Shown: positions 1 through 8,063 of the stretch, one piece after another
How positions within the stretch are numbered: the first letter of the stretch is position 1
Layout of the letters: every line of letters begins with the position of its first letter
Source of the DNA: Candidatus Binatia bacterium
GTDB lineage: Bacteria > Desulfobacterota > Binatia > Bin18
Assembly: GCA_951812575.1 (NCBI GenBank)
Contig: OX638322.1
Location: 1,022,850-1,086,849, forward strand
DNA length: 64,000 nucleotides
Direction of reading: 5' to 3'
The notes under the pieces: generated by a model
The model's input: the letters and a program-made list of their open reading frames with translations, nothing else
Database searches by the model: none
What the model was told of the DNA's origin: nothing
Made by a program: the position numbers and the translations under genes

Positions 1-2
1 AG

Positions 3-623
3 CCGACCGATATTCGCGACATCAAACCGCCCGAAGACGTCCCCTTTAACTGGTGGCCCGTCCTCGTGGGCGGCGCGGTCCTGGTCGCGCTGACCGGTAT
101 TGGTATGGCCCTGTCCTATTTTCTGAACCGATTCCGTCGAGCAGCGGTTCTTCCGCCCCGGCCGGCCCACGAGGTCGCGCTTGAGGCCCTGTCGCACCTG
201 CGGGCCAAGCGCCTCCCGCAAGCCGGTCAGTTCGAGGCGTACTATGTTGCCCTGTCCGCTATTGTTCGGACCTATCTGGAAGACGGACTCCAGGTACGCG
301 CCCCGGAAATGACAACGGAAGAATTTCTTATAGCCGTCACGCGTGTTTCTTCTGCCCCTCGCTCTCGCTCCGCTCGGCGGCCCCCCAAGGGAAGGGGGGG
401 CGACCACCCCGGCTGTCTCCCGCCGGCCCACCAGCGCCTGCTCGGCACGTTCCTGGCCCAGGCGGATTTGGTCAAATTCGCCCGGCATCGCCCCAGCCTG
501 GACGAGAGCGATGCCGCCCATGAAGCAGCCAAACGCTTTGTGGACGAAACCCGACCGGGGCCCGCTCAGACGCTTGTCGACGGGCACAAGCAGCTACAGG
601 AGGACCGACATGCGGCTGCATGA
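3..623 (+). CDS. DUF4381-like membrane protein of the Bat operon (5' partial)
   Basis: The reading frame is open from the left edge, so the start lies outside the window. What is visible is a short segment ending in NWW, one transmembrane helix (codons near 54-125), a basic stop-transfer patch, and a cytoplasmic helical domain with AYYVALSAIVRTYLEDG and a RAPEMTTEEFL stretch, which is the pattern of DUF4381 proteins that sit between MoxR/DUF58 genes and BatA in aerotolerance-type operons. The function of the family is unknown; it probably assembles at the membrane with the VWA proteins. The gene overlaps batA by 14 bp. Oddity: about 17 codons in the middle (354-404) are a G/C-rich palindromic element that is also found in batD, inserted without breaking the frame. 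Family call from motif and context, not from a search. Confidence 0.7.
   Translation, partial: PTDIRDIKPPEDVPFNWWPVLVGGAVLVALTGIGMALSYFLNRFRRAAVLPPRPAHEVALEALSHLRAKRLPQAGQFEAYYVALSAIVRTYLEDGLQVRAPEMTTEEFLIAVTRVSSAPRSRSARRPPKGRGGDHPGCLPPAHQRLLGTFLAQADLVKFARHRPSLDESDAAHEAAKRFVDETRPGPAQTLVDGHKQLQEDRHAAA
354..404. repeat. G/C-rich palindromic element, copy 1, inside a coding region
   Basis: Core is GGCGGCCCCCCAA followed by a short spacer and GGGGGGGCGAC, able to form a hairpin. The same core, with the same CCCCTCG leader, occurs at 5332-5373. In this copy it encodes a SxPRxxxxRRPPKxxGG peptide within the cytoplasmic domain of the DUF4381-like protein. Copy 1 is 51 nt, a multiple of three, and leaves the frame open. 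Confidence 0.7.
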
Positions 624-1605
624 CCCCTGGGTGCTACTGATCTGGCTCCTCATCCCGCTGGTCTTCTGGCTCCAACGGTGGGGCACCCAGGAGGCGGCGA
701 TCCGCTATCCCAGCCTGGCTGTTCTGCGTTCCCTGACGCATACGGGGAAACGACACTGGCGTTGGATTTTGCCGGTGTGTCGGGGGGCCGCCCTCTTTCT
801 CCTCGTCCTCGCCCTGGCCCGTCCACAACTCGGCAAGGCCGAGAGTCAGTCTTACGCTGAAGGGGTCGATATTGTGCTGGCCGTTGATATTTCGAGCAGC
901 ATGCTGTCCGAAGACTTCAGTCTGGATACCGGCCGGGTCAACCGGCTGGAGGTGGTGAAGTCTGTTGTCCGGGATTTTGTGACCGCCCGAGGCGGGGACC
1001 GGATAGGCCTGGTCCTGTTCAGCGCCCGTCCCTATACCCAGTGTCCGCTCACCCTTGATCATGGCTGGCTGTTGCAGAATTTGGACCGGGCCGAGATCGG
1101 GATGATTGAGGACGGTACGGCCATTGGCTCTGCCCTGGCCACCGCGACCGGTCGCCTGGAGCACTCGGAGGCCAAGAGCAAGCTCGTGATTCTGCTGACC
1201 GATGGGCAGAATAATGCGGGCCGAATCTCTCCACTGACCGCGGCGGATGCGGCCCACACCCTGGGCGTCAAAGTGTATACCATAGGCGCAGGGACCCGCG
1301 GCATGGCGCCCTATCCGACCCGGGATCTGTTTGGCAACACGGTCTATCGTCCCATCCGGGTCGATATTGACGAGGAGACGCTGTCGAATATTGCGCAGAC
1401 CACGGGAGGGCGCTATTTCCGCGCAACGGACACAGCCAGCCTCCAGGCCGTTTACGAAACAATTAGCCAGTTGGAGCGCACTCCGTTTCGGGCCCCCCTC
1501 TACCTCGATTATGATGAGATCTATCCCTGGTGCATTATGTTGGCGCTTGCCCTGGTTGGTCTGGAAACGGGCCTGCATCACACGCTCCTCCGAAAGCTGC
1601 CCTAA
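610..1605 (+). CDS. batA: BatA-like VWA domain membrane protein
   Basis: 331 residues from the ATG at 610, chosen because MRLHDPWVLLIWL gives the expected N-terminal membrane helix; a longer open frame upstream is only the shadow of the preceding gene. Two N-terminal helices (about residues 6-22 and 49-70) are followed by a von Willebrand factor A domain with a complete MIDAS start D93-I-S95-S-S97 and a later LLTDGQNN segment, then a C-terminal helix (near 305-325). Bat proteins are thought to form a membrane-anchored periplasmic VWA complex linked to MoxR ATPases and stress or oxygen tolerance. The stop overlaps the next ATG (TAATG), so translation is probably coupled with batB. Confidence 0.85.
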   Translation: MRLHDPWVLLIWLLIPLVFWLQRWGTQEAAIRYPSLAVLRSLTHTGKRHWRWILPVCRGAALFLLVLALARPQLGKAESQSYAEGVDIVLAVDISSSMLSEDFSLDTGRVNRLEVVKSVVRDFVTARGGDRIGLVLFSARPYTQCPLTLDHGWLLQNLDRAEIGMIEDGTAIGSALATATGRLEHSEAKSKLVILLTDGQNNAGRISPLTAADAAHTLGVKVYTIGAGTRGMAPYPTRDLFGNTVYRPIRVDIDEETLSNIAQTTGGRYFRATDTASLQAVYETISQLERTPFRAPLYLDYDEIYPWCIMLALALVGLETGLHHTLLRKLP

Positions 1606-2675
1606 TGGTTTGGCGCACCCCTCAGTTGCTGTGGCTGTTGTTCTGCGTTCCGCTTGTTGCCGGCCTCCTGGTGTGGGCCCTGCGACGGCGACGGCGCGCC
1701 TTGGAACAGTTCGCCCAGGCCAGTCTCCTACCCGTTCTGACGCCCGATACGGACCAGCGCGGTCACCGCTGGCGCGCCGGCCTGTTGGTCGGTACACTGA
1801 CCCTGCTGATCCTTGCCCTGGCAGGGCCGCGCTGGGGGTTTCAGTGGGAAGAGGTGCGCCGTGAGGGGGCGGATATCGTTGTCGCGCTTGACACCTCGCG
1901 CAGCATGCTCGCAACGGATGTCACCCCGACGCGGCTGGATCGCGCTAAACTCGCCCTTCGGGATTTGGTGCAGCACCTTCAGGGGGACCGGATCGGGCTG
2001 GTCACTTTTGCGGGCTCGGCTTTTATCCAGTGTCCCTTGACGCTGGATTACGGGGCGTTTTTAGAGAGCCTGCGTGCCGTCACGGTCGGTATTATCCCCA
2101 AGGGTGGGACCGCCTTGGGCGAGGCCATCAAAACCGGGTTGGCGGCCTTTGAAAACCAGCCCGGTCAACATCACGCCCTGCTGATTATCACCGATGGTGA
2201 AGACCATGACGGACAGATTCAGGCGGCCAGCCAGCAGGCTGCGGCAAAAGGAATCAAAATCTACACCGTCGGGGTCGGCAGCCCGGAGGGCGAACTGATT
2301 CCGCTCAACGTGGATGGAAGACGCAGTTTTCTGAAAGACCGCCAGGGGCAGGTCGTCAAGTCGCGTTTGGATACGGAGACTTTGCAGCAGATTGCGCTGA
2401 CAACCGACGGCGCCTATGTCTATGATACCGGCCCGAGTCTGGGTCTGGAGGAAATCTATACGCGCTATCTGAGCCAGCTCGAAAAGCGGGATCTCACCTC
2501 AACCCTGGAGCGTCGCTATGCGGAGCGCTTTCAGCTCCCGCTCGCCGTTGGCCTTCTCTTCCTCGCCCTGGAAGCCTGTATCCGGGACCGGCGTTCTCGA
2601 GCGGTCAGAAACGGATCATCGCCGGAACAGTTGAGTCGCCCCCTACCCCCAAGAGAAAGGGAGAACGAATCGTGA
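1605..2675 (+). CDS. batB: BatB-like VWA domain membrane protein
   Basis: 356 residues from ATG 1605, which overlaps the batA stop. Architecture matches batA: two N-terminal helices (about residues 7-24 and 58-76), a VWA domain with MIDAS motif D96-T-S98-R-S100 and an IITDGEDHDG segment, and a C-terminal helix. Paralogue of the preceding gene, as usual for BatA/BatB pairs, which are believed to act together in one membrane complex. The final codons (SRPLPPREREN) lie in a CCCCCTACCCCCAAGAGAAAGGG stretch that may be another low-complexity palindromic insert, and the gene overlaps the next by 4 bp (GTGA). Confidence 0.87.
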   Translation: MVWRTPQLLWLLFCVPLVAGLLVWALRRRRRALEQFAQASLLPVLTPDTDQRGHRWRAGLLVGTLTLLILALAGPRWGFQWEEVRREGADIVVALDTSRSMLATDVTPTRLDRAKLALRDLVQHLQGDRIGLVTFAGSAFIQCPLTLDYGAFLESLRAVTVGIIPKGGTALGEAIKTGLAAFENQPGQHHALLIITDGEDHDGQIQAASQQAAAKGIKIYTVGVGSPEGELIPLNVDGRRSFLKDRQGQVVKSRLDTETLQQIALTTDGAYVYDTGPSLGLEEIYTRYLSQLEKRDLTSTLERRYAERFQLPLAVGLLFLALEACIRDRRSRAVRNGSSPEQLSRPLPPRERENES

Positions 2676-3481
2676 ACACTGTCCAGCGACGACTCCTTCT
2701 GAGCTGTGCCCTCCTCTGTGTCGCCTGGACTGATAGTCTGCACAGCCAGGTTGTTGAGGGCAACCGATTATTCTCCGAAGGCAAATTTAGCGATGCGATC
2801 GAATCGTATGGCCAGGCATTAGTCGATCATCCCGATTCCCCGCTTCTCAATTTCAATATGGGAACAGCGCACTATAAGGCGGGCAAGTACACGCAAGCGC
2901 TGTCCTCTTTCTCACGCGTGCAAGCAAGCCCTGAAGACTCCGATAAGGATGCCGAACGGACCGCTAGGACCGCCTATAACATGGGGAATAGCCAGTATAA
3001 ACTGGGCGCGCAGGCAGAGGAGCAGAACCCGCAGGCGGCCCTCGCCGCCTATACCAATGCCTTGGCCGCGTATCGACGGGCGCTTGGCACCGACCCAACG
3101 GATCAGGATGCAAAGTTCAACTATGAGTTTGTGGCTAAAAGGATAGAAGCGCTGCAAGAGAAACTTGAGCATCAACCACAGCAAAACCAACCTAGTCAGC
3201 CACATCAACCCGAACAAGAAGAGCAGCCACAAGCTGAACAAGACAACGGGCAACAACAGCCTGACGCACACGGGCAAGATCAGCAACATGCCGGAGAACA
3301 GCCAGAGGCTCCCTCTGAGACGGAGCAGGAAAGACATACTGGCCAAGATCAGCCCAACGAGATGTCCGAGGACGAGGCCCAGTCGGTGATCGATACGGCC
3401 CGCAACGAGGAGCTGAGCTCGGAGGAGTTTGCCCGGCAGGCCCAACGCGGCAGCGTGGCTGAAGCATTACGCGATTGGTAG
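2672..3481 (+). CDS. batC: BatC-like TPR periplasmic protein
   Basis: 269 residues from a GTG at 2672 that overlaps the batB stop. An N-terminal signal peptide (about 1-25) is followed by tetratricopeptide repeats (residues about 28-150, with NMGTAHYKAGKYTQAL and YNMGNSQYKLG) and a long Gln/Glu/Pro-rich disordered tail (about 165-245). This is the BatC type, thought to scaffold the periplasmic side of the BatA/B complex. It lies between batB and batD in a co-directional run with almost no gaps. The tail composition is distinctive (many QPHQPEQ-like runs), and its exact role is unknown. Confidence 0.8.
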   Translation: MNTVQRRLLLSCALLCVAWTDSLHSQVVEGNRLFSEGKFSDAIESYGQALVDHPDSPLLNFNMGTAHYKAGKYTQALSSFSRVQASPEDSDKDAERTARTAYNMGNSQYKLGAQAEEQNPQAALAAYTNALAAYRRALGTDPTDQDAKFNYEFVAKRIEALQEKLEHQPQQNQPSQPHQPEQEEQPQAEQDNGQQQPDAHGQDQQHAGEQPEAPSETEQERHTGQDQPNEMSEDEAQSVIDTARNEELSSEEFARQAQRGSVAEALRDW

Positions 3482-3490
3482 GGAAGAAGA

Positions 3491-5386
3491 ATGAAAAGGA
3501 GCGCATGTATTCCCTTCCTGTTTCTGGTGTTCGGACTGGTCGGTCCGGCTGCCGCCTCGGAGGTGAGTGTCCACGCCTCTGTACATCCGCAACGTGCAGC
3601 CCTCGGTGAGGCGTTGACGCTATCTATTGAGGTCAGAGGAGCCCAGGACACGCCGGCTCCGGCGCTCAATATTGACGGCTTCGAGAGCCGCTATCTCGGC
3701 CCCTCGACTCAGGTGTCTATCAGCAACGGGCAAGTCGTGGCGTCCGTGCAGCACCGCTACTCTCTCCTGACGCTCAAGCCAGGACAATTCACCCTGGGTC
3801 CATTTTCCGTGGAACATCAAGGGCGGCAGTACCACACCGACCCGCTGACCGTCACGATTGCGGCCGCCCGGCCATCGCCTTCTCCGTCGGGCAGACCGTC
3901 CTCTCCGGCGCAACAACGTCCTCAAGCCGCGAACGGCCAAAGCGGGCTGCGTCTTGAGCTCTCCGTCCCGCGCCCCGAGGTCTATCTGCACGAACGTGTT
4001 CCGGTTACGGTCAAGCTGTATATTGGAGCGGCCCGCGTATCCGATGTTCAGTATCCACAATTCAGCAAAGACGGATTCTCTGTCGAGCCCTTCTCCGAAC
4101 CCACACGACAGCGGCAGACGCTGGGCGGCCAGACCTTCACCGTTCTGCATTTCGACACCGAGGTGATCCCCCTCCGTTCCGGGAGCCTGGCGCTCGGACC
4201 GGCGAGCCTCCAGCTCAACGTCCTCACCCGCCGCCGGGGCGGCTCGCCTTTCAGCGACCCGTTCTTTGATCGTTTTTTCCAGAGTGACTTCTTTTCGACG
4301 TTTTCTTCCGAACGGCGGCAGCTCACCCTGCGTTCCGCTCCCCTGACCCTCAGCGTACAACCGCTCCCGGAAGCGGGCAAACCGGACACTTTCTCAGGCG
4401 CGGTGGGCTCGTTTGAGTTGGACGTGACCGCAACCCCGCAGGACCTGTCTGTCGGAGACCCGATTACCGTTCAGATGCGTATTAGCGGTACGGGCAATCT
4501 TGCCGATGCCGCCGCGCCCACGTTTGTGCGGACTGACGGTTTCCGCACGTATGAGCCGCTTGCCGGGAAAACGCAGGGGTCAACAAAATCCTTTGAGCAA
4601 GTGCTCATTCCGCAGGACCAGACCCTGGCTGCCGTTCCCGCGGCTCAGTTCAGCTATTTTGATCCTCAGGCCCGGCGCTACCGGACGCTCGAAAGCCAGC
4701 CTATTGCCCTTGTCGTTCGTCCCCCGAAAACCACAACACGAAAAACAGTCGTAACCGGCCACCCGGATGCGCCATCGGCACGCAGTCAGGACGAGCAGGA
4801 AGCCCTGGGTCAGGACATTGTCTATATCAAAGACGGGCCCGGCTCCCTGGTTCCGTACGCCCGGCCGTGGTATCGCAGCCTTGGTTTTCTCCTATGGCAG
4901 CCCCTGCCGGTGCTGCTCTTCCTGGGTGCCTGGTGGTACGACCAGCGTCGCCGCCGACTGCGCGGCGATAGTCGCTACGCCCGTTTTACAGTGGCGGGGA
5001 AACAGGCACGACAGAGCCTGGCCCAAGCGGAGCACCATCTAACCCAGGAGGAGTATCCCGCCTTGTACACAGTGCTGGCTCGCACACTCCACGCCTATGT
5101 CTCCGCCAAGTTCGACCTGCCACCTGGTGGCATTGATACACGGGCGCTCCGCCAGCGTGGCGTCTCTCAGGCGTGTCTGGAGCAGATTGAGCGAGTTGAG
5201 GAGACCTGCGAGCAGGTGCGTTTCGCCCGAGGAACACCGGCATCCATGCGGGACAAGAGTCACGAGACCCTCTCCCTCGTCCGTCAGATTATTGACCAGC
5301 TTGAACGCGCTCACCGCCAGTTTGTTGTTTCGCCCCCTCGCCTTCGGCGGCCCCCCAAAAAAGGGGGGGCGACGCAAGCCGCTTAG
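3491..5386 (+). CDS. batD: BatD-like protein
   Basis: 631 residues: signal peptide (cleavage near AAASE, about residue 23), successive beta-sandwich modules (DVQYPQFSKDGF, SGTGNLADAAAPTF), a membrane helix around residues 455-475 (SLGFLLWQPLPVLLFLGAWW), an Arg-rich stop-transfer patch and a helical cytoplasmic domain with ARTLHAYVSAKFDLP. This domain order is that of BatD (oxygen tolerance family). It probably anchors the periplasmic Bat complex. Oddity: the last 14 or so residues (SPPRLRRPPKKGGAT) are encoded by the palindromic element at 5332-5373, so the native C-terminus has been replaced or extended. Confidence 0.83.
   Translation: MKRSACIPFLFLVFGLVGPAAASEVSVHASVHPQRAALGEALTLSIEVRGAQDTPAPALNIDGFESRYLGPSTQVSISNGQVVASVQHRYSLLTLKPGQFTLGPFSVEHQGRQYHTDPLTVTIAAARPSPSPSGRPSSPAQQRPQAANGQSGLRLELSVPRPEVYLHERVPVTVKLYIGAARVSDVQYPQFSKDGFSVEPFSEPTRQRQTLGGQTFTVLHFDTEVIPLRSGSLALGPASLQLNVLTRRRGGSPFSDPFFDRFFQSDFFSTFSSERRQLTLRSAPLTLSVQPLPEAGKPDTFSGAVGSFELDVTATPQDLSVGDPITVQMRISGTGNLADAAAPTFVRTDGFRTYEPLAGKTQGSTKSFEQVLIPQDQTLAAVPAAQFSYFDPQARRYRTLESQPIALVVRPPKTTTRKTVVTGHPDAPSARSQDEQEALGQDIVYIKDGPGSLVPYARPWYRSLGFLLWQPLPVLLFLGAWWYDQRRRRLRGDSRYARFTVAGKQARQSLAQAEHHLTQEEYPALYTVLARTLHAYVSAKFDLPPGGIDTRALRQRGVSQACLEQIERVEETCEQVRFARGTPASMRDKSHETLSLVRQIIDQLERAHRQFVVSPPRLRRPPKKGGATQAA
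5332..5373. repeat. G/C-rich palindromic element, copy 2, at the 3' end of batD
   Basis: Forty-two nucleotides sharing GCCCC(C)TCG, then TCGGCGGCCCCCCAA and GGGGGGGCGAC with copy 1 at 354-404; the arms GGCCCCCC and GGGGGG can pair around an A-rich loop. It supplies most of the last coding residues of batD. Confidence 0.7.
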
Positions 5387-5398
5387 CATGACGGGACC

Positions 5399-6193
5399 AT
5401 GAGGCTGCCGCAATTGCTCCGACTTCGGCCATTTCGAGGCGTGCAGTTTACTCTTTGCGGTGTCTGTCTCTGCTGGGCGACCTGTCTGGCAGCCGCAGCG
5501 CCAACAACCCCTCAGACCACTTTTTTCCGCGCGAATACGCTCTACACGCAAGGGCAGTACGCCGAGGCAGTGGAGGCGTACGAAGCCATGCTTCAGTCCG
5601 GCCTCGTCAGCGGCAATCTCTATTTCAACCTTGGCAATGCCTATTTCAAGGCGGGACAAGTGGGAAAGGCCGTTCTGAACTACGAACGGGCACGGCGCTT
5701 CCTCCCCAGCGACCCGGACCTGGCAGCCAACCTGGGCTTCGCCCGTTCACTCACGGGCGCTGAGGTCTGTCAGCCACTCCTCTGGCAACGCGTGGTCTTT
5801 CCGCTTGCCCATAGAGCCGCCACAGACCAGTTGGTAAGGCTCACCAGTGCGGCCTATAGCCTGCTCTTCGGGGTTTTTGCCGCGTATCGTCTGTGGCCGC
5901 GGCGGCCCCAGTGGCTTCGCTCCGTGGGCTGGGGAGTCACTGCCTGCCTGGCGGTGATAACACTCTCGCTGGTGCAGCAACTGCGGACGAGCGCTTGGCA
6001 GCGACACGCCGTGGTACTCACACAAGAGGACAGTCCGGTGCGTTTTGAGCCGGCTGCGAGCGGTACGGTCCATTTCTCTGTCACCCAGGGCACGCGGGTG
6101 CAGGTGCTCGATGTCCGAGAAGACTGGTGGCAGGTCGCCCGCTGCGATGGGCGCCGCGGGTGGATAGAAAAAGATGTCCTTGAAGAGCTATAA
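5399..6193 (+). CDS. batE: BatE-like TPR and SH3 domain protein
   Basis: 264 residues. Signal peptide (about 1-34, ending CLAAAAP), two or three TPR units (NTLYTQGQYAEAVEAYEAML, NLYFNLGNAYFKAGQ), two membrane helices near residues 140-160 and 172-192, then a C-terminal bacterial SH3 domain (about 205-262) with VQVLDVREDWWQVA and GRRGWIEKDVL. This order is typical of BatE. It closes the Bat operon 13 nt behind batD. Probable role: periplasmic assembly or cell-wall contact of the Bat complex; the SH3 domain may bind peptidoglycan. Function inferred from family only. Confidence 0.82.
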   Translation: MRLPQLLRLRPFRGVQFTLCGVCLCWATCLAAAAPTTPQTTFFRANTLYTQGQYAEAVEAYEAMLQSGLVSGNLYFNLGNAYFKAGQVGKAVLNYERARRFLPSDPDLAANLGFARSLTGAEVCQPLLWQRVVFPLAHRAATDQLVRLTSAAYSLLFGVFAAYRLWPRRPQWLRSVGWGVTACLAVITLSLVQQLRTSAWQRHAVVLTQEDSPVRFEPAASGTVHFSVTQGTRVQVLDVREDWWQVARCDGRRGWIEKDVLEEL

Positions 6194-6231
6194 AAGAGTC
6201 AAATGTGGACTTTTGACAGGAAACAAGAAGC

Positions 6232-6339
6232 ATGACCCCTATTGGCTGGATATTCTTCACCGGCACTATCGTTGTCCTTGCCCTCGGCCTGTATATCTAC
6301 GTGCAGGACAAAACGACCAATAAGCAGCACAAACACTGA
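6232..6339 (+). CDS. 35-residue single-pass membrane peptide
   Basis: A short frame with ATG at 6232 and TGA at 6337-6339 encodes a peptide beginning MTPIGWIFFTGTIVVLALG, that is, one hydrophobic helix (about residues 4-24) followed by a charged, Lys/His-rich tail. An AGGAAAC purine run lies upstream. It is 38 nt behind the Bat operon on the same strand and could be its last cistron. I do not recognise a family; small membrane subunits that stabilise larger complexes often look like this. It is below common gene-caller size limits. Confidence 0.5.
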   Translation: MTPIGWIFFTGTIVVLALGLYIYVQDKTTNKQHKH

Positions 6340-6407
6340 TTCTGCCGGCCTGCTGCGCGACTATTTTTACAACTGCCTTCAGTCGTCTTTTCCCGTCCTG
6401 TCCCCGC

Positions 6408-6815
6408 TTATTCGGGCCGGAACTTGACCAGGGTCATTTCCGCGCTCACCTCCTCAAAGGAGGCCACAACCGGCATGCCGATCGTCACTTGGTCGGGCTG
6501 GCAGCCGACGAGGTTGGTGGTGATATGCGGCCCTTCTTCGAGTTCAACAATGGCGATGACGTAGGGCACATCATCGGCAAAGGCCGGGTGCGTCGGAGCC
6601 TGGGCAATGGTGTAGGAATACAGTGTGCCCTTGCCGGACACGGGAATCCAGATAAGGTCGGCGGCTAGGCATTCCGAGCAGGCTTCACGCGGGTAAAAGA
6701 TATAGGTCCCACACGCATTGCAGCGTTGAATCTGGAGTTCGTACCGTTTGGCTGCATCCCAAAAAGGCTGAGAGACTTCATTGGGATGGGGTAGGGGTTT
6801 TGTATAGTCACCCAT
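6408..6815 (-). CDS. DUF35 Zn-ribbon/OB-fold acyl-CoA-associated protein
   Basis: 135 residues. Zinc-ribbon cysteines C32, C35, C46 and C49 (RCNACG and ACSEC) precede an OB-fold (about residues 55-130) containing VSGKGTLYSYT and PYVIAIVELEEG. DUF35 proteins bind acyl-CoA and form complexes with lipid-transfer-type thiolases, for example the ChsH2 and Ltp2 partners of steroid side-chain degradation. The partner thiolase is the immediately upstream gene on the same strand (18 nt gap), and a P450 precedes that. Likely role: holding the acyl-CoA substrate in an aldolase or thiolase complex in the cytoplasm. Confidence 0.87.
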   Translation of the reverse strand: MGDYTKPLPHPNEVSQPFWDAAKRYELQIQRCNACGTYIFYPREACSECLAADLIWIPVSGKGTLYSYTIAQAPTHPAFADDVPYVIAIVELEEGPHITTNLVGCQPDQVTIGMPVVASFEEVSAEMTLVKFRPE

Positions 6816-6833
6816 GGTTTTCCTTTCCGTCGG

Positions 6834-7985
6834 CTAGACACCCAGGACGAGGCTGCACTGCTCGGCCATGATCCCGCCGTTGCCGTTCACATAGCCGATG
6901 GCGGCATCTTTGACCTGCCGGCCTTCCCCGCGCCCCATGAGTTGCCGCGCGCCCTCAATGACATGGCTCATACCACCCGCGAGCCCCGGTTGCCCAAAAG
7001 ACAGTTGGCCGCCGTGGGTATTACACGGAAAGTCGCCCGCGTAGGACAGGTCGTGGTCTTCAACAAACCGACCGCCCTCGCCTTTTTCACAAAAGCCGGC
7101 GTCTTCGAGGGTCACGATAACGGTGATAGTGTAGCAGTCGTAGGGTTGTACAAAGTCCATATCCTGTGGGCCGGCCCCAGCCATGTGAAAGGCGGCTTCG
7201 GCAGCCGGTTTGACTAAGGACGTCGTCAGGCTGCGCGCGTGGGTAATGCTCGAATGGCCGCCGGCCTCACCGGCTCCGAGCAAGACTACGGGCTTGTGTG
7301 GGCCGTCTTTGGCGCGTTCGGTGCTGGTGACAATAAACGCTCCGCCCCCGGTACAGGGACTGACGATCTCAAGCAGGTGTAAGGGATCAACTATCATGCG
7401 AGAGTTCAGCACATCATCGATGTCGATTTCCTTGTTCCCGAACAGGGCGCTCGGGTTTTGACAGGCACTCTTGCGTTGGTCTACCGCAACCTTGGCCATT
7501 TGTTCCGCAGTAGTGCCGTATTCATACTTATGGCGTTGGGCGATTAAGGCATAGCCTGGGTTGGCGGCAATCAGGCCGTAGGGCGCATCGAATTCCGCCT
7601 CAATGCTCGGGAAGGGCGGCATTTGCCGCGCCCGGGCTCGCCGGTCACCCACGACGCACAGCACGGTGTTGCACATCCCGGCTTCAATGGCGGCCGCTGC
7701 CCGCCAGACCATACCAGCGGCAGAGGCGCCGCCCAACTCGACCTGGTTAAAATAGGTGGGGCGGATTTGCAGGTAGTCGGCCACTACCGAGGGCCACAGC
7801 ACGCTATAGTCGCTCAGCGCCCAGCCGGTCAGCAGGCCGTCAATATCGCTCTTTTCCAGGCCGGCATCGGCGATTGCCTCACGCGCCACATTGGCAATAA
7901 TCCCCAGCGGCGTAATATTCCCGGCGCCTTTTTGTGGCGGCATTTCGGCAAACCCGGAGATTGCCGCTTTTCCTTTTATGCTCAT
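6834..7985 (-). CDS. Lipid-transfer-protein type thiolase (Ltp2/SCP-x-like)
   Basis: 383 residues from ATG 7985, chosen because AGGAGGAG stands six bases upstream and the protein then begins MSIKGKAAISGFAE, the usual thiolase start; a longer frame to 8012 is not needed. Thiolase-fold landmarks: ELGGASAAGM near residue 85, SPCTGGGAFIVTS in the middle, and NTHGGQLSFGQPGLAGG toward the end. Where degradative thiolases carry the nucleophilic cysteine I read a GGAS stretch, so this is more likely the DUF35-dependent, aldolase-type (Ltp2) class than a beta-ketothiolase. Forms an operon with DUF35 downstream and P450 upstream. Confidence 0.85.
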   Translation of the reverse strand: MSIKGKAAISGFAEMPPQKGAGNITPLGIIANVAREAIADAGLEKSDIDGLLTGWALSDYSVLWPSVVADYLQIRPTYFNQVELGGASAAGMVWRAAAAIEAGMCNTVLCVVGDRRARARQMPPFPSIEAEFDAPYGLIAANPGYALIAQRHKYEYGTTAEQMAKVAVDQRKSACQNPSALFGNKEIDIDDVLNSRMIVDPLHLLEIVSPCTGGGAFIVTSTERAKDGPHKPVVLLGAGEAGGHSSITHARSLTTSLVKPAAEAAFHMAGAGPQDMDFVQPYDCYTITVIVTLEDAGFCEKGEGGRFVEDHDLSYAGDFPCNTHGGQLSFGQPGLAGGMSHVIEGARQLMGRGEGRQVKDAAIGYVNGNGGIMAEQCSLVLGV

Positions 7986-8063
7986 ACGTCTCCTCCTGTG
8001 CCTCGCACACACCCATCCTTATCATGCAGCGGATGGCGGGTCCCTAGCTAAGCACGAAAACGC

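Noticed and set aside
634..1914. 426-codon minus-strand open frame opposite batA/batB
   Set aside because: It is exactly antisense to two well-defined VWA genes, has an Arg/Pro/Gly-rich composition and no family motif.
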